DNA from: Maribacter litoralis
GTDB taxonomy: Bacteria > Bacteroidota > Bacteroidia > Flavobacteriales > Flavobacteriaceae
NCBI RefSeq assembly: GCF_003075045.1
Contig: NZ_QCZD01000001.1
Location: 1,567,546 to 1,631,545 of the forward strand
Direction: 5' to 3'
DNA: 64,000 nt
Below are positions 35,311-43,737 of this stretch, piece after piece. The position numbers were made by a program, and so were the translations under genes. The stretch's first letter is position 1. Every line of letters begins with the position of its first letter. Under the pieces are notes generated by a model. It saw nothing but the letters and a program-made list of their open reading frames with translations. It did no database searches and was not told where the DNA came from.

Positions 35311-36429
35311 TTATTTTGATTTATTCTTAATGAGTTTGTAAATATCTTCTTCCAATTTATTATATGTCTTTTTATACCTGTTATTACTTAATATGAGTAT
35401 ATACTCATTACTATCTGGTAAGTAAATAGCCGAGGTTTTATATCCTGACCAACTTCCATTATGGTACACCCATCTCCCTTTGTCCTTGGTTTGGTATATG
35501 GCAAATCCGAAACCATATTTTTTTGATACATCATCTACTGAGAACATTTCATGTTTACTTTCTTCGGTAATTAATATATTGTATCTCAAAGCTCTCTTCC
35601 ACTTCTCAAGGTCAAGAATTGAAGAAAATATTCCTCTATCTCCAACAATACCATTCATCCAGTGGATATGTTTATGCTTTTTATCGTTTTCTACTTTTTG
35701 GTATTTACCTTTCTTATCGTTGTAAGTATATCCGTTTGCCAAATTATAATATGATTCATTTTTTTTGCCAATGTCATATACTTTCGATGTTACCATACCC
35801 GATGGTATAAATATATTTTCGGTAATATATTCTTTATAGGATTGACCGCTAACTTTTTCTATTATTGAAGCTAAAATTGCGTAGCCTGTGTTATTATATT
35901 CATATTTACTTCCTGGTTTATATAACAGATCTAATTTGAGTCTTTCTAATACATCAATAACATCCTGATTCGTCGCCATTTTACGTCTATTCCAGTGTTT
36001 TTTCTTATAGAAAATATCCTGGTAGTCTGGAAGTCCCGATTGATGTCTCAGAAGATGTTCAATAGTAATGTCAGCGTAAGGGAAATTTTTAATTATTTGA
36101 TTTACTTTAGTCTTATAGTCTAATAACTTCTTTTCTCTCAATTGCACTATCGCTAGAGCAGTAAACTGTTTAGAAACAGAAGCCAATTCAAAAACTGTAG
36201 AATCATTGAGTGGCTTTTTAATAGAGAAATCACTAAACCCATAGTTGCCAGTAAAAACTATAGAATCGTTCAAAGAATAGAGTATGTTTCCATTAAAACC
36301 ATCTGTTCTATGCAACATAGCTATACTATCAATTTGCTTAATTATTTGTCCTTTAGCTAACATTGAGAAAAGTCCAAAAATTAATAACAGTTGTATTGTC
36401 TTCTTTCTTAATAAAGTTTTGTATTTCAT
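35311..36429 (-). CDS. Serine hydrolase, class C beta-lactamase fold (first copy)
   Basis: A 372-residue exported protein with signal peptide LLLIFGLFSMLAKGQ. It has the penicillin-binding/beta-lactamase fold of the AmpC/esterase group: SxxK in ELASVSKQFTAL, YxN in YEYNNTGYAIL and a C-terminal HNGSWSGYKT in place of KTG. Such enzymes are usually esterases or D-aminopeptidases rather than true beta-lactamases. A second, only distantly similar copy lies at 37397. Both are in the - strand cluster downstream of tetR. Confidence 0.85.
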   Translation of the reverse strand: MKYKTLLRKKTIQLLLIFGLFSMLAKGQIIKQIDSIAMLHRTDGFNGNILYSLNDSIVFTGNYGFSDFSIKKPLNDSTVFELASVSKQFTALAIVQLREKKLLDYKTKVNQIIKNFPYADITIEHLLRHQSGLPDYQDIFYKKKHWNRRKMATNQDVIDVLERLKLDLLYKPGSKYEYNNTGYAILASIIEKVSGQSYKEYITENIFIPSGMVTSKVYDIGKKNESYYNLANGYTYNDKKGKYQKVENDKKHKHIHWMNGIVGDRGIFSSILDLEKWKRALRYNILITEESKHEMFSVDDVSKKYGFGFAIYQTKDKGRWVYHNGSWSGYKTSAIYLPDSNEYILILSNNRYKKTYNKLEEDIYKLIKNKSK

Positions 36430-36467
36430 TATTTACTTTTTTTATTTGATTAAAAATTAGAAATCTA

Positions 36468-37349
36468 CTAAATTTCAAATTTCATTTCAGATTTAACAAT
36501 TCCTTTTCCTCCGGCCATTAAGCCTGTAATGATATTATTATCCCTAGTCTCTATATCAACATAAATCAAACTTGGAGAAGGTGGATTCATAAATTGGCCT
36601 TGTTGTATCAAAAATCGTTTTTTTTTGATTTTCAATTTATCAAAGATGTAACACGCCAATGGCCCAGCAGCCATACCAGTACCAGCCTCTTCAGTAATCC
36701 CGTATCTAGGACCAAACATTCTCGCACTAGCATCTCTTGTTGATGATTTCATATTTGGTGTAAATACATAATATCCAATTAGGTCATATTTTTCACTTAT
36801 TTCATTAATCAAATCAAAATTCGGTTTTATGTACTTTAAAACTTTAGGACTCTTAACTGGTACTATAATGAATGAATTTCCGGTATTTACTATTTCTATT
36901 GGTGAATTTGGTAACAGGTCTGATTTCTCTAAATTTAGTGACTTAAGAATTAAACCTTGATCATCATTTATGCTTTGAAATTTTGGTGATTTTTGTTGCA
37001 TAAATGCAAGTTCACCATCAAATTTTATTGCTCTGCTTCCATCAATAGTCTCCTTTGAAGACGTAGACCCTGTAACATATGCATTTTGCTTTAAATAAGA
37101 GAAAGTTGCCACCGTAGCATGTCCACAATGAGCGATTTGCTTAATTGGAGTAAAAAAATCTAATTTAAAATCTGCACTAGTTGATTTTGACACGAATGCT
37201 GTTTCTGATAATCCAACTTTTTTAGCAATCTTTAGCTTATCCTCAATTGTCAACTTATCCGAATTTAAAACTAAGCCAGCAGGATTACCACCATTATCAT
37301 TATCAACGAAAGCATTTATAATTTGAACTTTTATATTTTTATCTTTCAT
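36468..37349 (-). CDS. PhzF-family isomerase
   Basis: A 293-residue protein of the PhzF/diaminopimelate-epimerase fold. The N-terminal part has NAFVDNDNGGNPAGLVLNSD and the catalytic-region GLSETAFV; the centre has IAHCGHATVATFSYL; the C-terminal half has YGITEEAGTGMAAGPLACYI. Family members isomerise various acids; only some make phenazine, and no other phz gene is here. It lies between the two serine hydrolase genes. Confidence 0.86.
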   Translation of the reverse strand: MKDKNIKVQIINAFVDNDNGGNPAGLVLNSDKLTIEDKLKIAKKVGLSETAFVSKSTSADFKLDFFTPIKQIAHCGHATVATFSYLKQNAYVTGSTSSKETIDGSRAIKFDGELAFMQQKSPKFQSINDDQGLILKSLNLEKSDLLPNSPIEIVNTGNSFIIVPVKSPKVLKYIKPNFDLINEISEKYDLIGYYVFTPNMKSSTRDASARMFGPRYGITEEAGTGMAAGPLACYIFDKLKIKKKRFLIQQGQFMNPPSPSLIYVDIETRDNNIITGLMAGGKGIVKSEMKFEI

Positions 37350-37396
37350 GGTATTTATATTTAATGTTATTAAGTAGTGTGATTTTTATTACTAAA

Positions 37397-38896
37397 TCAA
37401 CTCACACTCTTTTTATATGTAAGTCCGTTTATAAATACAGACCCCTTATCAGTCTTGAAGCCTATTTTCAAAGGACCCAAAAAACTAAAATAATTGTCTC
37501 CAGCTATTTTATAGATCTTACCTTCTAACACCCCTATTTTGATATAATAGAATCGTTCTTTCCTAAAAATTCTAATTGATGGTAATTCTATAGATGTTTT
37601 ATAGACTCCCAACATTCTATCATTTTCTAGACACGGTTTTAATAAATCCGTACTTTGTGGATATACTATATTTGAATTATTTTCTAATTCCTCTCTAAAA
37701 ATTTCATTTTCAAAATCGAAACGTGTCTGGGCTGAAGATAATACCAATTTATTATAAGCATAGTTTGCCATCAAATGTGGTAAAAGGTAAGCTCTGCTAT
37801 CAGTAGAAAGAGCAATCACACCAATTCTCTTCTCAGGCATGAATGAAATATGAAAACTGGTCCCACCAAATCCACCAAATCTTGTCAATATTTTATTATC
37901 GTAATATTTAGCTACATCCCAACCTAAACTATACCCAACTCTATCATAGGTGAAATATTTTTTGTCCTGTTTTACTATTAAATTGTGAAGTGCATCCCAC
38001 GATTCACTACTCATCAATTTATTATCTCTTCTAATGTTTACACTTAACCATTTTGATAAATCATTAACTGTTGAAATTATGCCGCCTGAGGCGTGCATTG
38101 TAATATCTTTTTTATAGAAACCACTTTCAACAATTTCTCCATCTCCAGAAGTAATTAATGATGGAATAATTAATGAAGTGTTATAATCAGAAACCTTAGT
38201 ACTTGTGTTTGTCATTTCTAAGGGTTGAAATATATTGGCACTTAATTCTTGTTTCCAAGAAGTATTCATTTTTTCATCGATGGCCATCGATGCGATTATC
38301 GGACCAATATTTGAGTATTTGTAATTAGATGAGGTATTATAAACAACATAATTGTTTAAGTTTTCTATAAGCTCTGAATTATTGCCTGAATAGCCTACAT
38401 ATGCGGTCTTCCAATTTAGTAAATCACAAGATATACCATGCGTATGTGTCAAAAGCTTGGTTACAGTTATTTCACTAATATCAATTTCGTCATTAAAATC
38501 AAGTTCTGGTATGAAAGAAGCTATTGGCTTATTTAAATCAAAATCAGTACTTTCTTCTAACATCTTTAGCAAAGTACCAGTAAATGACTTGGTATGTGAT
38601 GCTATGTAAAATGGAGAGTCATTGTTGACTACATTTTCATGGGATAAACTTTCTTTGTTATTGGTATAAGAATAGACTAACCCTTCTTCATTTACTATTG
38701 CAAATATAAAGTCTCCTTTGAAATTGTTATGCTTGTAAACTTTATTGATTTGTTTTTCAAAATTTTGACTAAAAGTTTGAAAATTTTCTTTAGACTCTTT
38801 TTTTACTTCAGTAAACGACTTACAACTAGTAAAAATTAAAGCTACTACAAAAACATGTAGAATCTTGATTTGATAATTGATAATTGATTTTGACAT
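37397..38896 (-). CDS. Serine hydrolase, class C beta-lactamase fold, lipoprotein (second copy)
   Basis: A 499-residue protein. The N-terminal hydrophobic segment (LHVFVVALIFTSC) ends in a lipobox, so it is probably anchored in the envelope. Catalytic SxxK is in IASHTKSFTGTL, and YxN in YKYSNIGPIIA. RFGGFGGTSFHISF stands in the position of the third motif. About 130 C-terminal residues form an extra beta-rich domain not seen in the first copy. Its relation to the copy at 35311 is at the level of fold, so they are probably not recent duplicates. Confidence 0.82.
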   Translation of the reverse strand: MSKSIINYQIKILHVFVVALIFTSCKSFTEVKKESKENFQTFSQNFEKQINKVYKHNNFKGDFIFAIVNEEGLVYSYTNNKESLSHENVVNNDSPFYIASHTKSFTGTLLKMLEESTDFDLNKPIASFIPELDFNDEIDISEITVTKLLTHTHGISCDLLNWKTAYVGYSGNNSELIENLNNYVVYNTSSNYKYSNIGPIIASMAIDEKMNTSWKQELSANIFQPLEMTNTSTKVSDYNTSLIIPSLITSGDGEIVESGFYKKDITMHASGGIISTVNDLSKWLSVNIRRDNKLMSSESWDALHNLIVKQDKKYFTYDRVGYSLGWDVAKYYDNKILTRFGGFGGTSFHISFMPEKRIGVIALSTDSRAYLLPHLMANYAYNKLVLSSAQTRFDFENEIFREELENNSNIVYPQSTDLLKPCLENDRMLGVYKTSIELPSIRIFRKERFYYIKIGVLEGKIYKIAGDNYFSFLGPLKIGFKTDKGSVFINGLTYKKSVS

Positions 38897-38953
38897 AGCT
38901 TTAATTTTAGTGTTTATTAGAAACTCGTTTTCTATTTACTTTAATTTATACCC

Positions 38954-39382
38954 TTATTTAACTTTGAGAACGGATTTATAGTCATACTGAATAAATAATA
39001 TTAAAGGAATAGCATAAACTAAATGACGTAATAAAGTAATTACCGGCATCATCGGTGACATCTCCATTCCTGCTACTCCTGCACCTAATAGTGGGAGCAT
39101 AAAAAGCCATACCAAGGCAATAGTTTCAGCTACTACAAATAGGATTGGCGTAAACCATTTTGGTCCCCAAAGCGAAGGTGCTATCCCTGCAAATAATATG
39201 GCGAGTAATATTCCGTTCCCATAATGACCAAGCACTCCATATGTTAGGCCTAATCCTGTCTTAGCTCCTAATATCCCAGGAATATCCCACCAATTACCAG
39301 TTAATAATAATCCAATTAAGTCAAATAGAACTGTTCCTAAGAAACCTGCTATTACTGCGTTTTTCCAATTTATTGTTTTCAT
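38954..39382 (-). CDS. Small multi-spanning membrane protein
   Basis: A 142-residue hydrophobic protein with about four transmembrane segments: NAVIAGFLGTVLFDLIGLLL, YGNGILLAILFAGIAPSLW, FVVAETIALVWLFMLPLLG and VYAIPLILFIQYDY. It resembles uncharacterised DUF6789-type membrane proteins. Start 39382 (MKTINWKNAV) is preferred to an upstream in-frame ATG at 39430, which would begin inside a long inverted repeat (39405-39486). Function unknown; the position next to the Asp-nucleophile hydrolase suggests co-expression. Confidence 0.65.
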   Translation of the reverse strand: MKTINWKNAVIAGFLGTVLFDLIGLLLTGNWWDIPGILGAKTGLGLTYGVLGHYGNGILLAILFAGIAPSLWGPKWFTPILFVVAETIALVWLFMLPLLGAGVAGMEMSPMMPVITLLRHLVYAIPLILFIQYDYKSVLKVK

Positions 39383-39404
39383 ATTTATATATATATTAAT
39401 TACG

Positions 39405-39486
39405 ATTTGTGATAGTCGGTTTGGCAACAATTATAACTAACGATTAACCAAACCGACCTGCTATTAATCAAACAACTATCACAAAT
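39405..39486. repeat. Nested inverted repeat between hydrolase and membrane-protein genes
   Basis: Outer arms ATTTGTGATAGT (39405-39416) and ACTATCACAAAT (39475-39486) are perfect complements, 12 bp. Directly inside the left arm, CGGTTTGG (39417-39424) pairs with CCAAACCG (39448-39455), 8 bp. The right outer arm ends at the first base of the hydrolase stop codon. The single-stranded form would be a forked stem with an asymmetric bulge. It has no T-run next to it, so it is not a simple terminator. Confidence 0.75.
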
Positions 39487-40472
39487 TATTTGATGTTATT
39501 TTTCTTTAAAAAACTTAAAATACGGCTGGCTATTTCATCCCCTTTTTCTTCCAAAGCAAAATGACCTGTATCCAATAAATGGAAGTCTAAATTTTTAAGA
39601 TCTCTTTTATATGGATAAGCGCCATCAGCTGGAAATATATAGTCGTTTTTCCCCCAAACAATTAGTGTTGGTGGTTGGTGCTCTCTAAAATATTGTTGCC
39701 ATTTAGGATATAATGGAACATTTGTTCTATAGCTATAAAACATAGCTAATTGTATTTCATTGTTTTCTGGTCTGGTAAGATGTTGCAAATCTATACTCCA
39801 ATTATCAGGACTAATTTTTGACACATCTTGAACGCCATGCGTATATTGCCATTTTAATCCTTCTGGTGAATGAAACCCTTCCAGAGGCTTCCCATTTTCA
39901 ATGGTATAATCATTCCAGTATTTTTTAATAGGAATCCAGAAATCTTTTAATCCTTCATCATAGGCATTACCATTTTGAATTATTAAAGATTCTACTCTTT
40001 TTGGATATTTAGACGCAATTCTAAACCCAATAGGAGCGCCATAATCCATCAGATAAATACTGTACTTCTTTACCTTTAACTTTTTTAAGAAACCTTCAAC
40101 AATGTTAGCCATATTATCGAAAGAATATTCAAAGTCTTTCATTAAAGGCTGATCACTTCTACCAAACCCAGGATAATCGGGTGCTAAAACATGATAACGG
40201 ACAGACAAGTCTGTTATTAAATTTCGAAACATATGAGAAGACGTCGGATAACCATGTAATAATAAAATTGTTGGTTTGTTTGTGTCCCCTGCTTCACGAT
40301 AAAAAATGTTCAAGCCATTAACTTTTACCGTTTTATGAAGTGTCGCCGGAGCTACTTCTGTAACATTGACCAGTGTTTCGTCGTTTTCAGGGCTTTCAAA
40401 AGAAAATAACCCTAAGGATAATACAGTCACTGCTGCAATACCTACTACTGATTTTAAAATTCTTGCGTTCAT
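39486..40472 (-). CDS. Alpha/beta hydrolase with Asp nucleophile (epoxide hydrolase/dehalogenase type)
   Basis: A 328-residue exported protein with signal peptide IAAVTVLSLGLFSFES. The alpha/beta-hydrolase core has oxyanion HGYPTSSHMF, PDYPGFGRSD and a nucleophile elbow YLMDYGAPIGF with Asp rather than Ser. This marks it as epoxide-hydrolase or haloalkane-dehalogenase-like. The catalytic His is in LDTGHFALEEKG. Inside the coding region (40201-40214) lies an exact copy of the 14-base TetR-type palindrome found on both sides of tetR. It lies in the tetR-linked cluster, 30 bases after the AhpD-like gene. Confidence 0.87.
   Translation of the reverse strand: MNARILKSVVGIAAVTVLSLGLFSFESPENDETLVNVTEVAPATLHKTVKVNGLNIFYREAGDTNKPTILLLHGYPTSSHMFRNLITDLSVRYHVLAPDYPGFGRSDQPLMKDFEYSFDNMANIVEGFLKKLKVKKYSIYLMDYGAPIGFRIASKYPKRVESLIIQNGNAYDEGLKDFWIPIKKYWNDYTIENGKPLEGFHSPEGLKWQYTHGVQDVSKISPDNWSIDLQHLTRPENNEIQLAMFYSYRTNVPLYPKWQQYFREHQPPTLIVWGKNDYIFPADGAYPYKRDLKNLDFHLLDTGHFALEEKGDEIASRILSFLKKNNIK
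40201..40214. promoter_or_regulatory. Third copy of the TetR-type palindrome, within the hydrolase gene
   Basis: ACAGACAAGTCTGT, identical to the site at 41704 and the reverse complement of that at 42330. It lies inside the hydrolase coding region, encoding part of ITDLSV. It may be a regulatory site for roadblock repression or a coincidence forced by codons. Confidence 0.45.
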
Positions 40473-40502
40473 TTTATATTTATTTAAAGTTTATTAATAA
40501 TT

Positions 40503-41057
40503 TTAGATTTCTTGTAATTCGTTAATATTCTGAGCTTTCGGAAAATCAATTTCAAAACCTCCATTGTGATACACATTGTTTGTAATAATGGTTAGTGCAG
40601 TAATGGCAATTACTTCTGCAAAGGCAGCTCTATTGTAGCCTGCTTCAAAAAAACGTTCAATTGTCACTTTTTTTGGATGCCCTTTCATATTCACCAACTC
40701 ACTTGTCAATGTTACTAAGGCATTCAATTTTGAATCGACAATGGAATTGTCTCTTAATTCAATTGTTTCTTCTTCAGTAAAGCCATTCATTTTTCCTAAA
40801 GCAGTATGTGCTGATAAACAGTACGCACAGTCATTTACTTGAGATGTTGCTAAAGCAACAGCTTCATACTCTTTACTAGAAAGCTCTCCACTTTTTAATG
40901 TTTCTGTAAAACTTAAAAAGCCTCCTAGTAATTTGTCAGATACGCCCATAGCGGCATAGAGGTTTGGCACCATGCCTATTTTGCCTTTTACAGCAGTAAA
41001 AATTACTTGCGTGTTTTCGTTTGCCTCTTCTAGGCCTAACGGTTTTAGTATTTTCAT
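40503..41057 (-). CDS. AhpD-like carboxymuconolactone decarboxylase-family protein
   Basis: A 184-residue all-helical protein. The redox motif CAYCLSAH (CxxCxxxH), preceded by a conserved Glu (EYEAVALATSQVNDC), is the alkylhydroperoxidase D arrangement, so peroxide reduction through a dithiol is plausible. C-terminal AFAEVIAITALTIITNNVYH matches CMD domains. In many bacteria such genes are paired with a TetR regulator and a hydrolase, as here. The hydrolase gene begins 30 bases downstream. Confidence 0.88.
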   Translation of the reverse strand: MKILKPLGLEEANENTQVIFTAVKGKIGMVPNLYAAMGVSDKLLGGFLSFTETLKSGELSSKEYEAVALATSQVNDCAYCLSAHTALGKMNGFTEEETIELRDNSIVDSKLNALVTLTSELVNMKGHPKKVTIERFFEAGYNRAAFAEVIAITALTIITNNVYHNGGFEIDFPKAQNINELQEI

Positions 41058-41063
41058 AATTAT

Positions 41064-41264
41064 TTAATTTAAAAGGATTAATAATAAAATCCCGGTTATT
41101 ATTGGTAGCGCAAGGAGTAAACCTATTACATCTAATGCTACTTTTGTGTTTTCGTTCAGTCTCATTTTCTTGATAATGAATTTAATTTTTGTAGCGACAG
41201 GTCCTTCCTATCTATAACGTCGTTTTCCGTTCCATATAGAACTATTTGATTCATTTGTTTTCAT
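41064..41264 (-). pseudogene. Small membrane protein ORF interrupted by an in-frame TAG
   Basis: Below the NTF2-fold gene an ATG at 41264 opens a frame (MKTNESNSSIWNGKRRYR) that stops at TAG after 18 codons. The same frame continues and contains ATG 41165 with a 33-residue hydrophobic peptide, TKVALDVIGLLLALPIITG, followed by ILLLILLN and TAA at 41064. Either it is a 66-codon gene broken by a nonsense mutation, or the 33-residue single-helix peptide is the real product. Spacing to the neighbouring genes fits an operon position. No family is recognised. Confidence 0.4.
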
Positions 41265-41283
41265 TTGAATTGATTTTTAATTG

Positions 41284-41697
41284 TTATTTAAATTTTCGTT
41301 CGTTTTCGTTGATATTGATATCGTTAGCGCTCATGTCTCTTAGTTGCATAAGGCCTTCTTTGTCAAATTCCCAGTGCTCATTACCATGAGTACGTTTCCA
41401 TTGACCAGAAGTCGCATCTTGCCATTCGTACTCGAAGCGAACCGAAATCCTATTCTCTGTAAATGACCATAAATACTTTTTTAGCTTATAATGCAGTTCC
41501 TTATTCCACTTGTCAGTCAGAAATTCTACAATAGCTGCTCTTCCGACAAAAAACTTGTCTCTGTTTCTCCATTTTGAGTCTATGGTGTATGCCATGGAGA
41601 CACGCTCTGGATTTTTGCTGTTCCAAGCATCTTCTGCTAATTGAACTTTTTGTTTTGCCGTTTCTATATTGAATGGTGGCGATAATACTTCCTTCAT
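41284..41697 (-). CDS. NTF2-fold protein (DUF1348, SnoaL-like)
   Basis: A 137-residue protein of the DUF1348/SnoaL-like group with the NTF2 cone fold. [50 protein letters not shown] and [20 protein letters not shown] are family segments. Members have no established activity. A TetR-type palindrome lies just upstream of the start (41704-41717), and tetR is the next gene upstream. It is probably the first gene of the unit that tetR controls. Confidence 0.85.
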   Translation of the reverse strand: MKEVLSPPFNIETAKQKVQLAEDAWNSKNPERVSMAYTIDSKWRNRDKFFVGRAAIVEFLTDKWNKELHYKLKKYLWSFTENRISVRFEYEWQDATSGQWKRTHGNEHWEFDKEGLMQLRDMSANDININENERKFK

Positions 41698-41703
41698 TAT
41701 TGC

Positions 41704-41717
41704 ACAGACAAGTCTGT
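41704..41717. promoter_or_regulatory. TetR-type operator palindrome upstream of the NTF2-fold gene
   Basis: ACAGACAAGTCTGT: two perfect 6-base half-sites (ACAGAC, GTCTGT) around a 2-base centre. It lies between tetR and the downstream gene, six bases from that gene's start. The same 14-mer recurs upstream of tetR. Confidence 0.75.
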
Positions 41718-41735
41718 CTTTTATAGTTAAAAAAA

Positions 41736-42296
41736 TTATTCTAATAATTTATTACATGCTTTTGTAGCCGATTTTATTGGCCAATCATTTTTTTGGATCT
41801 GAGATAAAATAATGGCTCCCTCAATAAGTATCAATATTTGATCTCCCAAATCCTCAATATTATTTTCATCATATTGTCCTGTTTCTTTCAGCTTTCGCTT
41901 TACCCACAATCGAAGTTCATTTTTATGATACAGTGCTTGTGCTTTTATTTTATCATGACCACATGGTAAATCCGTTATAATATTTTGCCATCCACATCCC
42001 CTAAAATCTACCTCTGTAAGCCATTCAATTAAATAATTGAAACAGCCTAATATTTTATTCTTTAAGTTTTCAGATTTAGACGTACAAGCCTCCAATTTTC
42101 CCATCCACATCGTATGTCGTTCCGTCAAATAGGCCACAGCTATATCTTCTTTAGATTTAAAATGAGCATACAAACTTGCTTTAGCAACTCCGGCTTCCTC
42201 AATAATTTGATTAATCCCTGTTTGATTATAACCTTGATTATAAAATAATTCCGAAGCAGTTTCAATAACTCGTTCTCTAACTCCCTGTCTTTTCAT
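41736..42296 (-). CDS. TetR/AcrR-family transcriptional regulator
   Basis: A 186-residue repressor. The N-terminal helix-turn-helix [20 protein letters not shown], then [19 protein letters not shown], binds DNA, and the C-terminal helices form a ligand pocket and dimer face. Palindromes ACAGAC-TT/AA-GTCTGT lie on both sides of the gene, which supports autoregulation and control of the downstream genes. A -7 box (CAAATATA on the + strand, 42301-42308) is only four bases before the ATG, so the message may be leaderless. Confidence 0.92.
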   Translation of the reverse strand: MKRQGVRERVIETASELFYNQGYNQTGINQIIEEAGVAKASLYAHFKSKEDIAVAYLTERHTMWMGKLEACTSKSENLKNKILGCFNYLIEWLTEVDFRGCGWQNIITDLPCGHDKIKAQALYHKNELRLWVKRKLKETGQYDENNIEDLGDQILILIEGAIILSQIQKNDWPIKSATKACNKLLE

Positions 42297-42300
42297 ACGA

Positions 42301-42308
42301 CAAATATA
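42301..42308 (-). promoter_or_regulatory. -7 box of tetR, four bases before its ATG
   Basis: TATATTTG on the - strand matches TAnnTTTG. The start codon follows after four bases. The operator at 42330-42343 covers the place where -33 would be, as expected for self-repression. Confidence 0.55.
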
Positions 42309-42329
42309 TATCTAATATTAAGAAATCAT

Positions 42330-42343
42330 ACAGACTTGTCTGT
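42330..42343. promoter_or_regulatory. TetR-type operator palindrome upstream of tetR
   Basis: ACAGACTTGTCTGT, the reverse complement of the palindrome at 41704. It lies 33 bases upstream of the tetR ATG and overlaps the -33 region. Confidence 0.78.
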
Positions 42344-42771
42344 TTTTAACATTTTATTAGCATTTTTTTGTTTTAAACTAATTAGTATAACTGGATACAC
42401 AAAGTACTCCTATCCTATTCACTGGTGTTTCAAGAAAAATGGTACAAATTCGGAAAAAATATTTTTATAATAAAATTATTGAAAAAATCTCTCCAAATGA
42501 TCTTACCTTTTAAACTAAGGTTATGAAAATGTTCACTAAACAAAAAAGCATAAGTGCCATTGCACGGTAATAGAGTGAGTTTTGAAAACGATATCACTAA
42601 GGTAGCACTCAACTTCTAAGAACAAGTTCAGATATTTTCAAGCGTGAAAAAGTGGATATAGTTTGGGAGGTTGCTACTGTGAACCACAATACAATATTCT
42701 TTTTAATCAAAATTAGACTTTACTGAATTAATAAAATCCTCGTAAGTTATTTTTTTAAGTGTAGAACTATT
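42344..42771. other. Non-coding stretch between tetR and the recombinase relic
   Basis: About 430 AT-rich bases. Short peptide-like runs exist (for example SFENDITKVALNF near 42580) but are broken by stops. They may be the decayed N-terminal part of the recombinase. No promoter, RNA gene or repeat is evident. Confidence 0.4.
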
Positions 42772-43737
42772 TTGAATATGAAAAATAGCATTTCCAAAAT
42801 CCAAATAAATTGGTTTTTCAGAGAAGTCCCAAGTTTTTCTTTTATACTTCCAATCTATTGCGGATTAATGGTAAACAAATTAATACCAGGAGAAGTAATT
42901 CAAGGGAACCACGAACCAATGATTACTCGTGAAATGTTCCCTAAGATTCACAGTCTTCTTAACTCGAGAGAAGAAGGCAGAAAATACAATCTTGATGATG
43001 AAAATCTACCCTTAAAAATGTTCGTCAAATCAACTGAATGTGGAACACCTTATACTGGATATGTGGTAAAGAAGAAAGGTTTGTATTATTACAAGAATAG
43101 AAGATCTGGAAGTAGAGAAAACAGAAGCGCAAAAAAGCTTCATAGTTCATTTATGACACTTTTAGAAAATTACACACTAAATGATGCAAAGTACATAGAA
43201 CCTCTTAAATAGATTATCGAGAAGACTTTTATCGATTTGAACAAAGAGCAGATAGATGAAGCAAAGGTATTGAATACTAAAGCTGCAGAACTAGATATTA
43301 AACTAGATAGACTAGAAGAACGTTTCGTATTTGAAGAAATATCGAAGGTTCAATACGACAAATTCAAATCAAAACTTGAGTCCGAAAAGAACAAAATAAC
43401 GGAGTTAGTTTCAAACTCAGCATTTAATAGTTCGAACCTTAAAAAATCGATTGACAAGGCTTTGAATTTTGCCTTGAATCTACCGTCATTGTGGCAATCT
43501 GGCAATATTGAAGTTAAACGCTCACTTCAATTTATGCTGTTTCCAGAAGGAATAGGGTATGACTTTAAAAACGACCGACTTCGAACTTTTAGAGTGAACT
43601 CAATTTTCAGTGCAATCGCCTCTATTTCAGATAAGTTAGGAGCAAATAAAAACGGGACTTTTCAAAATAATTTTGAAAAATCCCGTTTAGTGACCCCGGA
43701 GGGATTCAAACCCCCAACCCTCAGAGCCGAAATCTGA
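42772..43737 (+). pseudogene. Serine recombinase relic, N-terminus lost, internal stop
   Basis: The frame holds the middle and C-terminal parts of a large serine recombinase: the Recombinase-domain segment PIYCGLMVNKLIPG, EPMITREMFPKIHSLL, a degenerate zinc-ribbon region (STECGTPYTGYVVKKKG) and a coiled-coil-like C-terminal part (EERFVFEEISKVQYDKFKSK). The catalytic resolvase domain with its Ser is absent. A TAG at 43210 interrupts the frame, and reading continues in the same frame from 43213. The last codons run through the tRNA-Arg terminator and 3' half (VTPEGFKPPTLRAEI), as seen when such genes abut a tRNA attachment site. Clearly non-functional. Confidence 0.8.
43651..43687 (-). terminator. 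Intrinsic terminator downstream of tRNA-Arg
   Basis: A 17-bp stem with one mismatch (43651-43667 with 43671-43687), loop AAT-like, directly after the tRNA 3' end on the - strand. The stem's A/T-rich part gives a T-run in either direction. Confidence 0.75.

Noticed and set aside
36468..37349. A phenazine biosynthesis locus
   Set aside because: Only a PhzF-family gene is present; the core phz genes are absent.
43237..43737. An independent protein gene beginning at TTG 43237
   Set aside because: It is in the same frame as the recombinase relic upstream, separated only by one TAG, and its end lies inside the terminator and tRNA-Arg.
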